Part shown: piece by piece, positions 1 to 8,119 of the stretch | Layout of the letters: each line of letters begins with the position of its first letter | Numbering within the stretch: the first letter of the stretch is position 1 | Assembly: GCA_020200675.1 (NCBI GenBank) | Contig: JAIVIG010000002.1 | Span: forward strand, 1-24,464 | Direction of reading: 5' to 3' | Source: Actinomycetota bacterium | GTDB taxonomy: Bacteria; Actinomycetota; Rubrobacteria; Rubrobacterales; Rubrobacteraceae | DNA length: 24,464 nt | The notes under the pieces: model-generated | The model's input: the letters and a program-made list of their open reading frames with translations, nothing else | Databases searched by the model: none | What the model was told of the DNA's origin: nothing | Position numbers and translations under genes: made by a program

Positions 1-113
1 GTGCGCGAGGCCAGGAGCCTTTAGCAGTACGAATGGTCGTGCGGATACGGCCAGGCGACGGCTCTGATAGCATCTCTACTTCAAGTCTTTAGAGATAGGG
101 GACGTTCGGCGTC

Positions 114-551
114 GTGTCGCTGGTTTATTCTTATGGGGCCCTTTTCTTCTGGAGCTTTCTCGCGGCCACGGCCGTACCCCTGAGCTCGGAGCCGCCCTTG
201 ATCTTCCTCGTGCGGACCGAGGGGGTAGTGGTATTGCCGGTCCTCGTGGGGACCGCGGGGAACGTGCTCGGCGCGTGCACGACGTACTGGATCGCGCGCC
301 GCGCCACCACGGCTCTAGTAGAGTCTCGTGAGCCACCCAAGGTTTCGAAGGGACACAAACGAGCTGCCCGGTTGTTCAACCGCTACGGCCAACCGGTTCT
401 GCTGCTCTCATGGGTGCCGATCCTCGGCGACGCGCTGGTCGCTATCGCCGGAGCGACGAAGCTGCGTTTCGCCCATTTCTGCTTCTGGGTGTCGCTCGGC
501 AAGGGGTTGCGCTATCTCGCGATCGCGCTGGCCACACTCAACTTCTTCTAG
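114..551 (+). CDS. DedA/YqaA-like small membrane protein (VTT domain)
   Basis: This is a 145-aa protein with a GTG start and about four hydrophobic segments (roughly residues 5-25, 33-55, 95-115 and 120-143). It resembles the short YqaA branch of the DedA/VTT (SNARE-associated) superfamily, whose members are about 140 aa. The central part has the family-like pattern of a basic stretch, then FNRYGQP, a hydrophobic run ending SWVPILGD, and a glycine/alanine-rich re-entrant-type segment (VAIAGATKLRF). DedA proteins act in the inner membrane and several are linked to phospholipid or undecaprenyl-phosphate flipping. The substrate here cannot be told. The ribosome site is weak (AGGGG about 12 bases upstream), so the start is uncertain. 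It is followed 83 bp later by an unrelated reductase. Confidence 0.75.
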   Translation: MSLVYSYGALFFWSFLAATAVPLSSEPPLIFLVRTEGVVVLPVLVGTAGNVLGACTTYWIARRATTALVESREPPKVSKGHKRAARLFNRYGQPVLLLSWVPILGDALVAIAGATKLRFAHFCFWVSLGKGLRYLAIALATLNFF

Positions 552-634
552 ATTAACTTGCACCCCTATCGGGCATCAGAGCTAGGTTAGGTTCGTACGA
601 GCCGTATATTCCGAGAAGGGAGACGTAAACACAG

Positions 635-1516
635 ATGGCGAACGACAACGCGATAGCCGTTCTGGGGACCGGGATCATGGGCGCCGCGATGGCGCGTAAC
701 TTGCTCGCGGCGGGGTTCGAGGTGCGCGCTTGGAACCGCTCGCGCGAGAAGGCGGAGCCGCTGGCAGACGACGGGGCGACGGTCGCGGACAGCCCCGCCG
801 GGGCCGCCGAGGGCGCGGGGTTCGTGCTGACGATGCTCGCGGACGCCGACGCCGTCGCGGAGGCCGCCGGGGGCGAAGATGGCGCGTTGTCGGCTTTGCC
901 CGACGACGGCGTGTGGCTGCAGACGAGCACGGTCGGACTCGAGGGGCAGGAGAAGCTCGCCGGGATCGCGGACGAGCGCGGCGTTTACTACGTCGACGCA
1001 CCCGTACTCGGGACCAAACAGCCCGCCGAGCAGGGGCAGCTGATCGTGCTCGCCTCGGGGCCGGAGGAGGTCCACGAGCGGTCCGAGCCGGTCTTCGACG
1101 CGGTGGGCAGCAAGACCCTGTGGCTCGGGCCCGCCGGCGCCGGAAGCCGCCTGAAGCTCGTCACCAACAACTGGATCTTGGGTCTCCTGGGCGCGCTGGC
1201 CGAGACGGTCTCCTTCGCCGAAGCCCTCGACGTGGACCCCAACCGGTTCCTCAAGGTCATCGAAGGCGGGCCTCTGGGCGTGCCCTACGCGCAGATGAAA
1301 GGCCAGATGATGATCGAGGAGGAGTTCCTCACGAGCTTCTCTGCAAACCTGGCGCGCAAGGACGCGAACCTCGTCCTGCAAGCCGCCGAAGCTAACGGGC
1401 TACGCCTCCCGCTAACTGAAGCAGCCGCCGAACACTTCGACGAGACGATAGACGCCGGGCACGGCGAAGAGGACATGGCCGCCATCTACCAGGCAACTAG
1501 GCCCGACCGCGGCTAA
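635..1516 (+). CDS. NAD(P)-dependent oxidoreductase, 3-hydroxyisobutyrate dehydrogenase family
   Basis: This is a 293-aa soluble enzyme of the beta-hydroxyacid dehydrogenase family, which oxidises 3-hydroxy acids or reduces the matching semialdehydes with NAD(P). The N-terminus carries the Rossmann fingerprint GTGIMG at residues 11-16. Near residue 121 the substrate-binding segment DAPVLG replaces the classical DAPVSGG. The expected catalytic lysine lies in the SRLKLVTNN segment near residue 173. The C-terminal helical domain has the family pattern ARKDANLVLQAA followed by GLRLPLTEAA. Length matches the family (about 290). An AAGGGAG sequence lies 12 bases before the ATG. The exact substrate is not recoverable from sequence; a glyoxylate/succinic-semialdehyde reductase-like role is equally possible. 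No operon partner is evident. Confidence 0.9.
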   Translation: MANDNAIAVLGTGIMGAAMARNLLAAGFEVRAWNRSREKAEPLADDGATVADSPAGAAEGAGFVLTMLADADAVAEAAGGEDGALSALPDDGVWLQTSTVGLEGQEKLAGIADERGVYYVDAPVLGTKQPAEQGQLIVLASGPEEVHERSEPVFDAVGSKTLWLGPAGAGSRLKLVTNNWILGLLGALAETVSFAEALDVDPNRFLKVIEGGPLGVPYAQMKGQMMIEEEFLTSFSANLARKDANLVLQAAEANGLRLPLTEAAAEHFDETIDAGHGEEDMAAIYQATRPDRG

Positions 1517-1799
1517 CCCAGACGACCAACCCCACGAGCGTGGGAGCAGCGCGGCGGACAAACGAGGCTGCGAGTATCTTTCAGCAAGCCGTTTCTTGTG
1601 CGAGATTCCGTCCTCTTCTCGTGCCCGCAGTCGGGGTCTCCGCGTCCGGGTAGCGGCCCTCGCTCATACTTTAGGGCGACAAAAACCTCCCATTAGTAGG
1701 ATGCGCTGCCGGTGTCGCTGTGAGAAGGTGCGCCTTGTCCCGCTAACCTATCCGCCAGGAGAGGACGCGTGAAGAATCTTGGCAAAGCCTCGAAACACC
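1517..1799. other. Intergenic region upstream of the sigma factor gene
   Basis: No convincing gene is seen here. A short hairpin (CCCAC/GTGGG, 1531-1544) lies just after the reductase stop and has no T-tract, so it is at best a weak terminator. A 30-codon GTG frame (1769-1861) preceded by AGGAGAGG exists, but it overlaps the best sigma-70 promoter and is probably chance. Confidence 0.5.
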
Positions 1800-1827
1800 T
1801 TGACAAACCACATTTCTGTAGTATCAT
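1800..1827 (+). promoter_or_regulatory. Sigma-70 type promoter of the sigma factor gene
   Basis: A perfect -35 hexamer TTGACA (1800-1805) is followed after 16 bases by TATCAT (1822-1827), which matches 5 of 6 positions of the -10 consensus. It reads toward the sigma factor gene and leaves a leader of about 175 bases. A small GGGG-ATAG-CCCC hairpin (about 1837-1848) lies near the predicted transcript start. Confidence 0.65.
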
Positions 1828-2010
1828 ACAGCGGTTGGGGATAGCCCCAGCAAAGTATTAATTCGGCCGCCAGTGTCCGCGGAGATACCCAAGGTTTCGA
1901 TAGATACGGCTGGGCTGGCGTAAAGCTCGCCCGAAGAGGTCGCGGTGGTGGCGACACCGTATGGGCACGTGGCATCGGGTTGGAGACGGAGTTTCGACGG
2001 AGGTAAGCGA

Positions 2011-2889
2011 ATGGCGAAGAAGAAGACTACTATAGCTCAGCAGCCGGAGCGGGAGAGTGAGACGCCGGAGCTCCTGGCCAAGTACCTGAGGCACATCGGG
2101 CAGGGTGATCTGCTCACGCACCAGGAGGAGATAGATCTCTCCAATGCCGCCAAGGCCGGCGACAAGAAGGCTCGGCAGCGCCTGATCGAGAAGAACCTGA
2201 GGCTGGTCGTCTCGGTCGCCAAGAAGTACCGCGGCTACGGCCTTCCCTTCGAGGATTTGATCCAGGAGGGCAACATAGGCTTGATGAAGGCCGTCGAGAA
2301 GTTCGACCCCGACCGTGGCTTCCGATTCTCCACCTACGCTACCTGGTGGGTACGCCAGGCTGTCCAGCGGGCGGTAGCGGACAAGGGGCGCACGATCCGG
2401 GTGCCGGTGCACATGACCGAGAAGATCCGGAAGATGGCCCGGACCTACAACGAGCTCTCCGCCGAGTTCGAGCGCGAGCCTACCGACGAGGAGGTTGCCA
2501 AGCGGCTCGAGTGGACGGTCGACGAGGTACGGGACGTCAAGGACGCCATGCCGGACGCCACCAGCCTCAACCAGTCCCTCACCTCGGACGACGACAGCTC
2601 CGAGCTCGGCGAGTTCGTCGAGGATGAGCGGGCCTCCGACACGCCCGGTACCGTGATGCGGGAGATGGAGACGGCCCAGCTCGGCGAGGCCATAGAGCGA
2701 CTCCCCGAGCGCAACCGGTACGTCCTGATCCGTCGCTACGGTCTCGACGACCAGGATACCGCTACTCTCGCGCAGCTCAGCGATGAGCTCGGCGTCTCCA
2801 GGGAGCGCATCCGCCAGCTCCAGCGCGAGGCGGAGCGGATGCTTCGGACCGGCGAGTACGGCCAGATCTCCAGCCACGCCGCCGCCTAA
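2011..2889 (+). CDS. RNA polymerase sigma factor, sigma-70 family (RpoD/SigA-like, group 1 or 2)
   Basis: This is a 292-aa sigma factor that directs RNA polymerase to promoters. Region 1.2-like sequence is at residues 18-40 (LLAKYLRHIGQ). Region 2 is at about 55-130, with the signature GLPFEDLIQEGNIGLMKAV and the FSTYATWWVRQAV core-binding/-10 recognition helix. Region 3 starts with TIRVPVHMTEKI. Region 4 at about 225-285 contains LPERNRYVLIRRYGLD and the -35 recognition helix-turn-helix (LGVSRERIRQLQREA). The ATG at 2011 has an ideal GGAGGT site 6 bases upstream (1999-2004). A start at 1945 would add 22 residues but lacks a site. Region 1.1 is absent, so a group 2 factor or a compact primary factor are both possible. 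A strong promoter and terminator bracket it as a single-gene unit. Confidence 0.95.
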   Translation: MAKKKTTIAQQPERESETPELLAKYLRHIGQGDLLTHQEEIDLSNAAKAGDKKARQRLIEKNLRLVVSVAKKYRGYGLPFEDLIQEGNIGLMKAVEKFDPDRGFRFSTYATWWVRQAVQRAVADKGRTIRVPVHMTEKIRKMARTYNELSAEFEREPTDEEVAKRLEWTVDEVRDVKDAMPDATSLNQSLTSDDDSSELGEFVEDERASDTPGTVMREMETAQLGEAIERLPERNRYVLIRRYGLDDQDTATLAQLSDELGVSRERIRQLQREAERMLRTGEYGQISSHAAA

Positions 2890-2912
2890 AACTACGCAGG
2901 AGGTCAAGAGAG

Positions 2913-2942
2913 GGGAGTCCCGATTTCGGGACTCCCTTTTTT
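2913..2942 (+). terminator. Rho-independent terminator after the sigma factor gene
   Basis: A 10-bp perfect stem (GGGAGTCCCG, 2913-2922, with CGGGACTCCC, 2927-2936) with an ATTT loop is followed by six T residues (2937-2942). It starts 23 bases after the sigma factor stop. Confidence 0.93.
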
Positions 2943-2971
2943 GTTGCTCGAAGTCTGACGGGGACGGGCGC

Positions 2972-3172
2972 CTATCCCGCGCCGGGAGCAGCCTGCAGTT
3001 CCTCAACCACGTCCTCTGGACCGGAGAACTTGGGCCTGCCCATCGTCCCGATCATGTCGATCAGCTCATCGGGGGCGCCGTTCGTCTCGGCGGCGGAGAT
3101 CAAATCCCCCTTGCTGGCCGGGTAGTCGATCCCTTCCAGGTACCTGGGAGCGTCTTCGGGATTGAAGTCCAT
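2972..3172 (-). CDS. DUF2795 family small protein
   Basis: This 66-aa acidic protein is convergent with the sigma factor gene. The segment YLEGIDYPASKGDLISAAE followed by NGAPDELIDMIGTM is the typical DUF2795 pattern, in which a conserved 'hypothetical YPA(S/T)K.dLi..A...gA' motif is followed by a helix. These small proteins are common and often multicopy in actinomycetes and have no proven function. The start is well supported: AGGAGG lies 8 bases before the ATG on the minus strand. The C-terminal tail (AAPGAG) is low complexity. It appears monocistronic. Nothing in the sequence shows how it is regulated. Confidence 0.85.
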   Translation of the reverse strand: MDFNPEDAPRYLEGIDYPASKGDLISAAETNGAPDELIDMIGTMGRPKFSGPEDVVEELQAAPGAG

Positions 3173-3308
3173 ATCGGTTTCCTCCTCTTGGGACGAATAC
3201 GCTGTTTCTTTTGGCGCCGTCCCTTACGGGTTTTCTACCCCCGGTGAGGAGTTATCGACCTTGGGTCCCCGATCCCGTCGGAAAAATGGCCTGAAGTATG
3301 TATGAGGA

Positions 3309-3326
3309 GTGCATCTTAAGGTGCAC
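3309..3326. repeat. 18-bp near-perfect palindrome in the 3173-3510 intergenic region
   Basis: GTGCATCTTAAGGTGCAC is palindromic at 16 of 18 positions and centred on CTTAAG. It sits in a 338-bp gene-free gap, 136 bp upstream of the DUF2795 start on one side and about 70 bp upstream of a candidate promoter on the other. It has the form of an operator for a dimeric repressor, but no regulator can be assigned. The rest of the gap shows no coding frame that I trust. Confidence 0.4.
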
Positions 3327-3396
3327 ATCTCCTTCACGGCGGCCGGGTAACTTCGACGTTAGCGCCGCGATGTGGTCGACCCGGGAGCAACCGGGC

Positions 3397-3423
3397 TTGC
3401 ACGAGAGACGGGCGTAGTAAAAT
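3397..3423 (+). promoter_or_regulatory. Candidate promoter upstream of the 63-aa gene
   Basis: TTGCAC (3397-3402) and TAAAAT (3418-3423) are separated by 15 bases, in the right orientation for the small gene at 3511 and possibly the flavoprotein gene after it. Spacing is shorter than optimal, so this is tentative. Confidence 0.35.
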
Positions 3424-3510
3424 CGAGGTTTCGAGGACAGAGCCTGTAGTGCGGCGAGTCCTTACTCTAGTCTCCGCAGGGGCGCTCTTTGACCCCAGGA
3501 AAGGAGTCGT

Positions 3511-3702
3511 ATGGAAGCCAGACCCAACGAGCCCGGCATGCCGGGGACGAACCGCGAAGAAGGAAGGATCTCCCAGGTTCCGGCTAGCAAAGGCGCCATC
3601 GTCGCCCGTGGGCAGAAGAGCGGCGCGGGGCCGGAAGAGGAGTGGTTTTCCCTGGGGACCGACGACCCGGCTTTCTGGCTGAAAGAGTCCGACCGCGACT
3701 GA
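3511..3702 (+). CDS. Hypothetical 63-aa protein
   Basis: This small hydrophilic protein has no recognised domain. An AGGAAAGGAG ribosome site ends 5 bases before the ATG, which is the main reason to believe it. It ends FSLGTDDPAFWLKESDRD, an acidic, aromatic C-terminus; the N-terminal half is rich in G, P, E and R and looks disordered. An overlapping frame starting at 3449 lacks a good ribosome site and is less likely. It lies 64 bp before the NDH-2-like gene on the same strand and could be cotranscribed with it. Confidence 0.55.
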   Translation: MEARPNEPGMPGTNREEGRISQVPASKGAIVARGQKSGAGPEEEWFSLGTDDPAFWLKESDRD

Positions 3703-3766
3703 GGTTGGGTAGAGGGATGACGGTGCCCGTAGGACGCGTTGTAGAGAAGGATCACGGGAGGGCTTC

Positions 3767-5236
3767 TTGAACAGGCTTGCAAAGGCCGGTCTCGCGGTGG
3801 GCGGCGCGGTCGCCGCCGTCGGGACCTTACGGAGGATTCTGGAGCCCCGGCCCAGGTACGCGCCTTGGGAGAAGCCCCCTTACGGGGAGTTCCCCAACAG
3901 GGTGCTAGTTCTGGGAGGCGGGTTTGGCGGGTATACGGCCGCGCAGACCATCTGCGACCTCACGCGGAATCGGGACGACGTCGGGGTGATGGTCATCTCC
4001 CGGGAGAACTTCTTCACCTTCTGGCCCATGGTGCCGGGGGTGATCGGCAGCAACGTGGACATCGGGAACATAGCGCAGGCGTTGCGCCGACCTCTCATTC
4101 GGGCTGGCGCGAGCTTCCGGCGGGCGGAGCTCAGGGACATAGACTTCGAGAACCGTCGCGTCACCGCCGACGGCCGGGAGTTTCCCTACGACCATCTGGT
4201 CCTGGCACTGGGCGGCCAGCCGAACTTCTTTGGCATCCCGGGTGTGGAGGAGCACAGCCTGACGATGAGGGGGCTCGGGGATGCCCTGCGCATCCGCGAC
4301 CGGGTGATCGAACGCTTCGAGGAGACCACCCTCGCGCACGGCAAGATCCCGGAGTCGGCGCTGACCTTCGTCGTCATAGGGGGCGGCGCCACGGGGGTAG
4401 AGGTTGCCTCCGAGATCCACGCCCTCGTTCACGAGGCCCTGGCCCCCGACTACCCGAACATCGACCCGAACCGGGTCCGGATCGTACTGCTCGAAGCGGG
4501 ACCGGATATCCTGGCAGAACTCGACCCCGCTCTCCGGCGCGCGGCCCGCACCGAGCTGTTCGCCCGGCGCATCGAGGTGATGACCCGCGTGCGCGCGCAG
4601 GAGGTCACGCCGGACCGCGTGGTGCTCGCCGATGGGCAAGAGATACACACCGAGAACGTTATCTGGACCGCCGGCAACCGCCCCAACGCCAAGCTGAAGG
4701 ACCTCGACCTCCCCCTGACGAGGCGCGACGGGGTGATCGCGGACGAGTACCTGCGGGTGCCGGACCGGCCTAACGTCTGGGCCATCGGCGACAGCGCGGC
4801 GATTCCCCACGAGGACGAGGAGATCGTCCCGCCCACCGCCCAGGCGGCGGTCCAGGAGGGGCACGCCGTGGCCCGCAACGTCCTCCGCGCCATAGACGGT
4901 ACCGGCGAGCTCGAACGCTTCGAGTACCGGCCCCTGGGACAACTCGTGGAGTTGGGAGGCTTCGCCGTCAACGAGGTCATGGGCGTTCGCTTCTCCGGTC
5001 TCCTGGCCTCCCTCTTCTGGCGAGCGACATATCTGTTCAAGTTGGAGAGTCCCCAGAACCGGGCGCAGGTCGCGGCTGACTGGCTCCTCGGGGTCTTCTT
5101 CCGCCCCGCGGTGACCCAGATCCGGGACCTCATCGAGGAAGGGGGGCGAGAACCGGACGAGGCGAGGTCCACCGAGACAGCGGAAACGGACGGCCGCCAG
5201 GGCGCACGGGTGGGATCGGAGGGCCAACCCCGGTAG
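3767..5236 (+). CDS. NAD(P)/FAD-dependent oxidoreductase, type II NADH dehydrogenase-like
   Basis: This is a 489-aa two-dinucleotide-fold flavoprotein of the NDH-2/pyridine nucleotide-disulfide reductase superfamily. Such enzymes pass electrons from NADH through FAD to quinone at the cytoplasmic membrane without pumping protons. The FAD-binding motif is GGGFGG (residues 50-55), the NAD(P)-binding motif is IGGGATG (204-210), the ATG-like segment is IWTAGNRPN (about 303) and the C-terminal FAD contact is VWAIGDSA (about 340). No CxxC redox pair is seen, which argues against a disulfide reductase. The N-terminal 25 residues form a hydrophobic helix (AGLAVGGAVAAVGTL) ahead of a basic stretch, so the protein may be membrane-anchored at this end as well as by its C-terminal hydrophobic region (about 400-450). 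The start is TTG with GGGAGG 5 bases upstream. Its quinone specificity is unknown. Confidence 0.87.
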   Translation: MNRLAKAGLAVGGAVAAVGTLRRILEPRPRYAPWEKPPYGEFPNRVLVLGGGFGGYTAAQTICDLTRNRDDVGVMVISRENFFTFWPMVPGVIGSNVDIGNIAQALRRPLIRAGASFRRAELRDIDFENRRVTADGREFPYDHLVLALGGQPNFFGIPGVEEHSLTMRGLGDALRIRDRVIERFEETTLAHGKIPESALTFVVIGGGATGVEVASEIHALVHEALAPDYPNIDPNRVRIVLLEAGPDILAELDPALRRAARTELFARRIEVMTRVRAQEVTPDRVVLADGQEIHTENVIWTAGNRPNAKLKDLDLPLTRRDGVIADEYLRVPDRPNVWAIGDSAAIPHEDEEIVPPTAQAAVQEGHAVARNVLRAIDGTGELERFEYRPLGQLVELGGFAVNEVMGVRFSGLLASLFWRATYLFKLESPQNRAQVAADWLLGVFFRPAVTQIRDLIEEGGREPDEARSTETAETDGRQGARVGSEGQPR

Positions 5237-5315
5237 AAGATAGCAGAGTAGCCCGCCTCGTTTCGGCGTCGCCCTCCTGCGTCGGGATCGGGAGTAGAAG
5301 GATGCCCTCGGGGAC

Positions 5316-6911
5316 TTATCCAGAGTCGTCGGGTTGCTGTTCTTCGTATTCTTCGAACTCGGGGCCTAGAGAGGCGGAGAAGATGGTGTTCAGGGCTTTG
5401 TCGCTGAGTTCGTCGCGGACGAGGAAGTTGGGCTGGCTCCTGTCCAGGATGACGAACGGGACCGGTCGGGCCTGGACGATGCGGTCCTCGTACAGGACGA
5501 TGTCGGCGAAGATACCGGTCGAGGTCTCCTCCGACCAGCTCTGGTCGAAGAGGAAGTTACCCGTGCCGTAGAAGACGGGCTTGCCGTCGTAAACCTCTAT
5601 TCCCTTGGCCCAGTGGGCGTGGTCGCCCACGACGAGGTCAGCCCCCGCGTCCACCATCGCATGGGCGAGATACACCTGTTCCGGTTCGGGGGGCGCAGTG
5701 TACTCGATCCCCCAGTGCGGCATCACGAGGAGGAGGTCCACCTCGGGGCGCAGCCGCTCTATGTCCTCCCTCACGACGTCTTCCTGAAGTGGCGCCGTGC
5801 CGGGGAAATCCTCCGTGGCCCAGGCCCACTCGTAGCTGGGCACGCCCTGGTAGGAGAGGACGCCCACTTCTATCCCGCCGAGGTCGAAGATCATGGGCTC
5901 CCGGGTGGCGTCGAGGTCCGCCCCGGCCCCGGCGTACGAGATGCCAGCGTCGTCGAGGTGCCTCAGGGTCTCTTCCAATCCGGGACCCCCCGCGTCGAGG
6001 ATGTGGTTGTTCCCCAGGGTCACGCCGTCGATGCCGGCCTGGTCGAGTATGGGTAGCAGCCGGAGGTCGCCGTTGAAGGTGGGATCCTCGGGGTGGTAAA
6101 CGGCGTTTTCGAGGACCGGATTCTCGAAGTTCGCCAGCGTGAGGTCTGCGCCCCCGAGGTACTCCCTTACCTCGCCGCCCTCGCCCAGGCGCTCGGCGTC
6201 GAACTGGTAGACGAGCTCTGACTCCGAGTAGGGGTTGGGCACGAGCTCGCGCCCGGTGATCGCCGCGTAGCCGCCGTCGAGCGGGAAGTCTATCCCCCTG
6301 CCCTCCTCGAAGACGGCGAAGGGCTGCCCGCGGTCGAGCACGATGTCCCCGGCCACGACGATCTTGCGCAGCTCCCCGGGGTTCGGGAGCGTCGTGTCCC
6401 CGGATCTCAGGGGGTAGCTCTCGGGGTTCGCCGCGTCCGGGTCCAGGAGCGACACGCTGTCCACCGCCAGGGCCTTGACCCGTGGGTCGATCTCGTTCCA
6501 GGGCACCAGCCCGATCGCCTCCGGGTTCCGGCTCACGTGGTCCAGTACCTCGTCCGTCGAGCCGAAGACCTCGAAGTCGGAGCGGCCGAGCGATCCTCCC
6601 GCCGACTCGTGGAGCTCTCGGGGGACTGCTAGCTCCGAAGCCTGGGACAACTCGTCCGTGCTCACGCTCTCCCGCGCCGAGGTCAGGTGAGCGATCGGGA
6701 GGAGGGCACCCCGAAGACTCGAACTATCGTCCGCCGAAGACGCCCGCGTGCCTTCGGCTCCGGAGTCACCGGCCCGACCCTCGCCCGTCCCTTCTTGGAC
6801 GGCCCCTTCTTCGCCGGTCCCCTGTTCGGACTGCCCGGCGGAGCACGATAACAGTAGCAAGGTCAGGACGAAAGTTGCTGCTACCGCTGCCGGTGAGTAG
6901 CGTGTGCTCAT
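5316..6911 (-). CDS. CapA-family lipoprotein (PGA_cap metallophosphatase-like) with an N-terminal binding-protein-like region
   Basis: This 531-aa protein starts with a lipoprotein signal: a short N-region, a hydrophobic core (residues 8-21) and the lipobox LLSC with Cys23. It is probably anchored outside the membrane. Residues 24-70 are a low-complexity E/G/S linker. Residues 80-165 contain DHVSRNPEAIGLVPWNEID and VKALAVDSVSLLD, which resemble the closing part of a phosphate-type periplasmic binding protein. From about residue 185 a CapA/PGA_cap domain follows, with VAGDIVLDRG, LANFENP, LGNNH, MPHWG, GDHAHW and GTGNFLFDQ, which are the metallophosphatase-type motifs. CapA is linked to poly-gamma-glutamate export in Bacillus. 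No capB/capC genes are nearby, so a stand-alone envelope phosphatase role is possible. AGGGGAGA lies upstream of the ATG. It is convergent with the flavoprotein gene. Confidence 0.88.
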   Translation of the reverse strand: MSTRYSPAAVAATFVLTLLLLSCSAGQSEQGTGEEGAVQEGTGEGRAGDSGAEGTRASSADDSSSLRGALLPIAHLTSARESVSTDELSQASELAVPRELHESAGGSLGRSDFEVFGSTDEVLDHVSRNPEAIGLVPWNEIDPRVKALAVDSVSLLDPDAANPESYPLRSGDTTLPNPGELRKIVVAGDIVLDRGQPFAVFEEGRGIDFPLDGGYAAITGRELVPNPYSESELVYQFDAERLGEGGEVREYLGGADLTLANFENPVLENAVYHPEDPTFNGDLRLLPILDQAGIDGVTLGNNHILDAGGPGLEETLRHLDDAGISYAGAGADLDATREPMIFDLGGIEVGVLSYQGVPSYEWAWATEDFPGTAPLQEDVVREDIERLRPEVDLLLVMPHWGIEYTAPPEPEQVYLAHAMVDAGADLVVGDHAHWAKGIEVYDGKPVFYGTGNFLFDQSWSEETSTGIFADIVLYEDRIVQARPVPFVILDRSQPNFLVRDELSDKALNTIFSASLGPEFEEYEEQQPDDSG

Positions 6912-7096
6912 CTAGTACGGTTCTCCCCTGGCGCCAAGAAGTTGCTTTCGTGCTCCACAACTCTATCAAGAAGGACCGGAAATCGCTTGCGACGGTAACC
7001 TGGAAGAAGGTATGGGCGAGCGGGAGCCCGGCTTGCAGTGTTCGCTACTACAGTCACCGCGCCAGACGGTCGGCCATAATCATCCCCGGTAGTGCA

Positions 7097-7336
7097 GTGA
7101 AGACTAGAAAGGAAAGTACCATCGTACTTAAAGACGAAGCCGGTTACGTGGGCCTCCAGAGAGCCGCCGAGCTCCTGGGTATAAACCAGCGCGCCGTGCG
7201 CAACCTGGTGTCCCGGCGACGGCTGGAGGCCGAGAGGGAGGGCGAGGGCGCGGCGGCGCGGCTCGTGGTCTCCCTGGCCTCCGTGGAGAGGCTGCGCCTG
7301 GAGCGTCAGGCGGCGGGCAAAGACTCGAAGGTTTAG
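7097..7336 (+). CDS. Small helix-turn-helix (MerR/excisionase-like) DNA-binding protein
   Basis: This is an approximately 79-aa basic protein. Residues 17-60 read as an HTH_17/excisionase-type winged helix: GLQRAAELLGINQRAVRNLVSRRRL is the helix-turn-helix, followed by a wing with charged residues (EAEREGEGAAARLVVSLASVERL). Proteins like this bind DNA as architectural or regulatory factors; some are excisionases, others small MerR-like regulators. The GTG at 7097 is my choice because the motif must be complete, but no strong ribosome site precedes it and the start is uncertain. The reading frame stays open far upstream, antisense to the CapA gene, but that part is almost certainly not coding. 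It lies 42 bp before the SRPBCC gene on the same strand, so the two probably form a unit. Confidence 0.7.
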   Translation: MKTRKESTIVLKDEAGYVGLQRAAELLGINQRAVRNLVSRRRLEAEREGEGAAARLVVSLASVERLRLERQAAGKDSKV

Positions 7337-7378
7337 CGGCGCCCCGGCGCGCGTCGCGGGGGATACGGAAGGAGAGGT

Positions 7379-7930
7379 GTGGCGGAGTACCAGCAGACTC
7401 AGACCATAGACGCCCCAGCCGAGAACGTCTTCGCGTGGCTCTCGGACGTGGGCAACCTGCCCAAGTATCTGCCTCCCGTGACGGGCGCCTCCATCGAGGG
7501 TCCCTCGGCGGAGGGCGCCCCCGGTCAGCGCCTCCGGGCCACGCTCGAGTACCCCGACGGGGGCTCCTTCGACAGCGAGGGCTACTTCAACGTCGACGAG
7601 GGCGCCAGACGCATGGAGTGGGGCGCGGAGGTCCAGCGCGACTACTCGGGCTGGCTCACCGTCGCGGAGGCGGACGGCAACAGGAGCGAGGTGACGGTGC
7701 ACCTGTCGTTCGGGCCGCGCTCGGCGGAGCCCGAGATCCAGGAAGAGGCCCCCGAGGGGCGAGATCCACTCGAGGAGGGGATCTCGGCGACGCTGGAGTC
7801 TATCCGCAGGCAGATCGAGGAAGGCGCAGGCAAGGTGCAGCCCCCGCCACCTCCCCCGGGCTCCGAGCCGTCGACCGGTGACAACCCGGCCGTGGTCGAC
7901 GAGCGCCCGTCAGACACACCGCAGACGTAG
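7379..7930 (+). CDS. SRPBCC (START/polyketide cyclase-like) family protein
   Basis: This is a 183-aa protein. Residues 5-120 match the SRPBCC helix-grip fold used to bind hydrophobic ligands. The opening TQTIDAPAENVFAWLSDVGNLPKYLPPV is the classical beta-strand, 'P.e.Vf.wl.D..n.p.w.P' pattern, followed by strands LRATLEYPDG, RRMEWGAE and GWLTVAEADG, and a C-terminal long helix (GISATLESIRRQIEEG). The last 40 residues are proline-rich and probably disordered. Members serve as cyclases, lipid carriers or cell-division-associated proteins; the ligand here is unknown. The GTG start is well supported by AGGAG (7370-7374). It follows the small helix-turn-helix gene, suggesting coexpression. Confidence 0.83.
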   Translation: MAEYQQTQTIDAPAENVFAWLSDVGNLPKYLPPVTGASIEGPSAEGAPGQRLRATLEYPDGGSFDSEGYFNVDEGARRMEWGAEVQRDYSGWLTVAEADGNRSEVTVHLSFGPRSAEPEIQEEAPEGRDPLEEGISATLESIRRQIEEGAGKVQPPPPPPGSEPSTGDNPAVVDERPSDTPQT

Positions 7931-8119
7931 ATCCACGTCCGAGAACGGCAGGGAACGGTAGCAATCGGGGCGAGGAAGGGTTACCTCCCTCGCGCATGCG
8001 ACCACCGACCGGCGGTTCCGCAATCGACAACCCCGTTGAGTGGGTTCGCTCTGCGAACCTGCTCAAGGACTTTGTGCTTTCTCAGATCTAACGCCTTTCG
8101 GGACGACGATAGCCAATGA

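Noticed and set aside
72..96. 7-bp inverted repeat ATCTCTA/TAGAGAT upstream of the DedA-like gene
   Set aside because: It is short with an 11-base loop and no T-tract; such pairs arise often by chance and no regulator role can be supported.
1769..1861. A 30-codon GTG frame with an AGGAGAGG site upstream, resembling a leader peptide
   Set aside because: It overlaps the best promoter of the sigma factor gene, so the transcript would start inside it.
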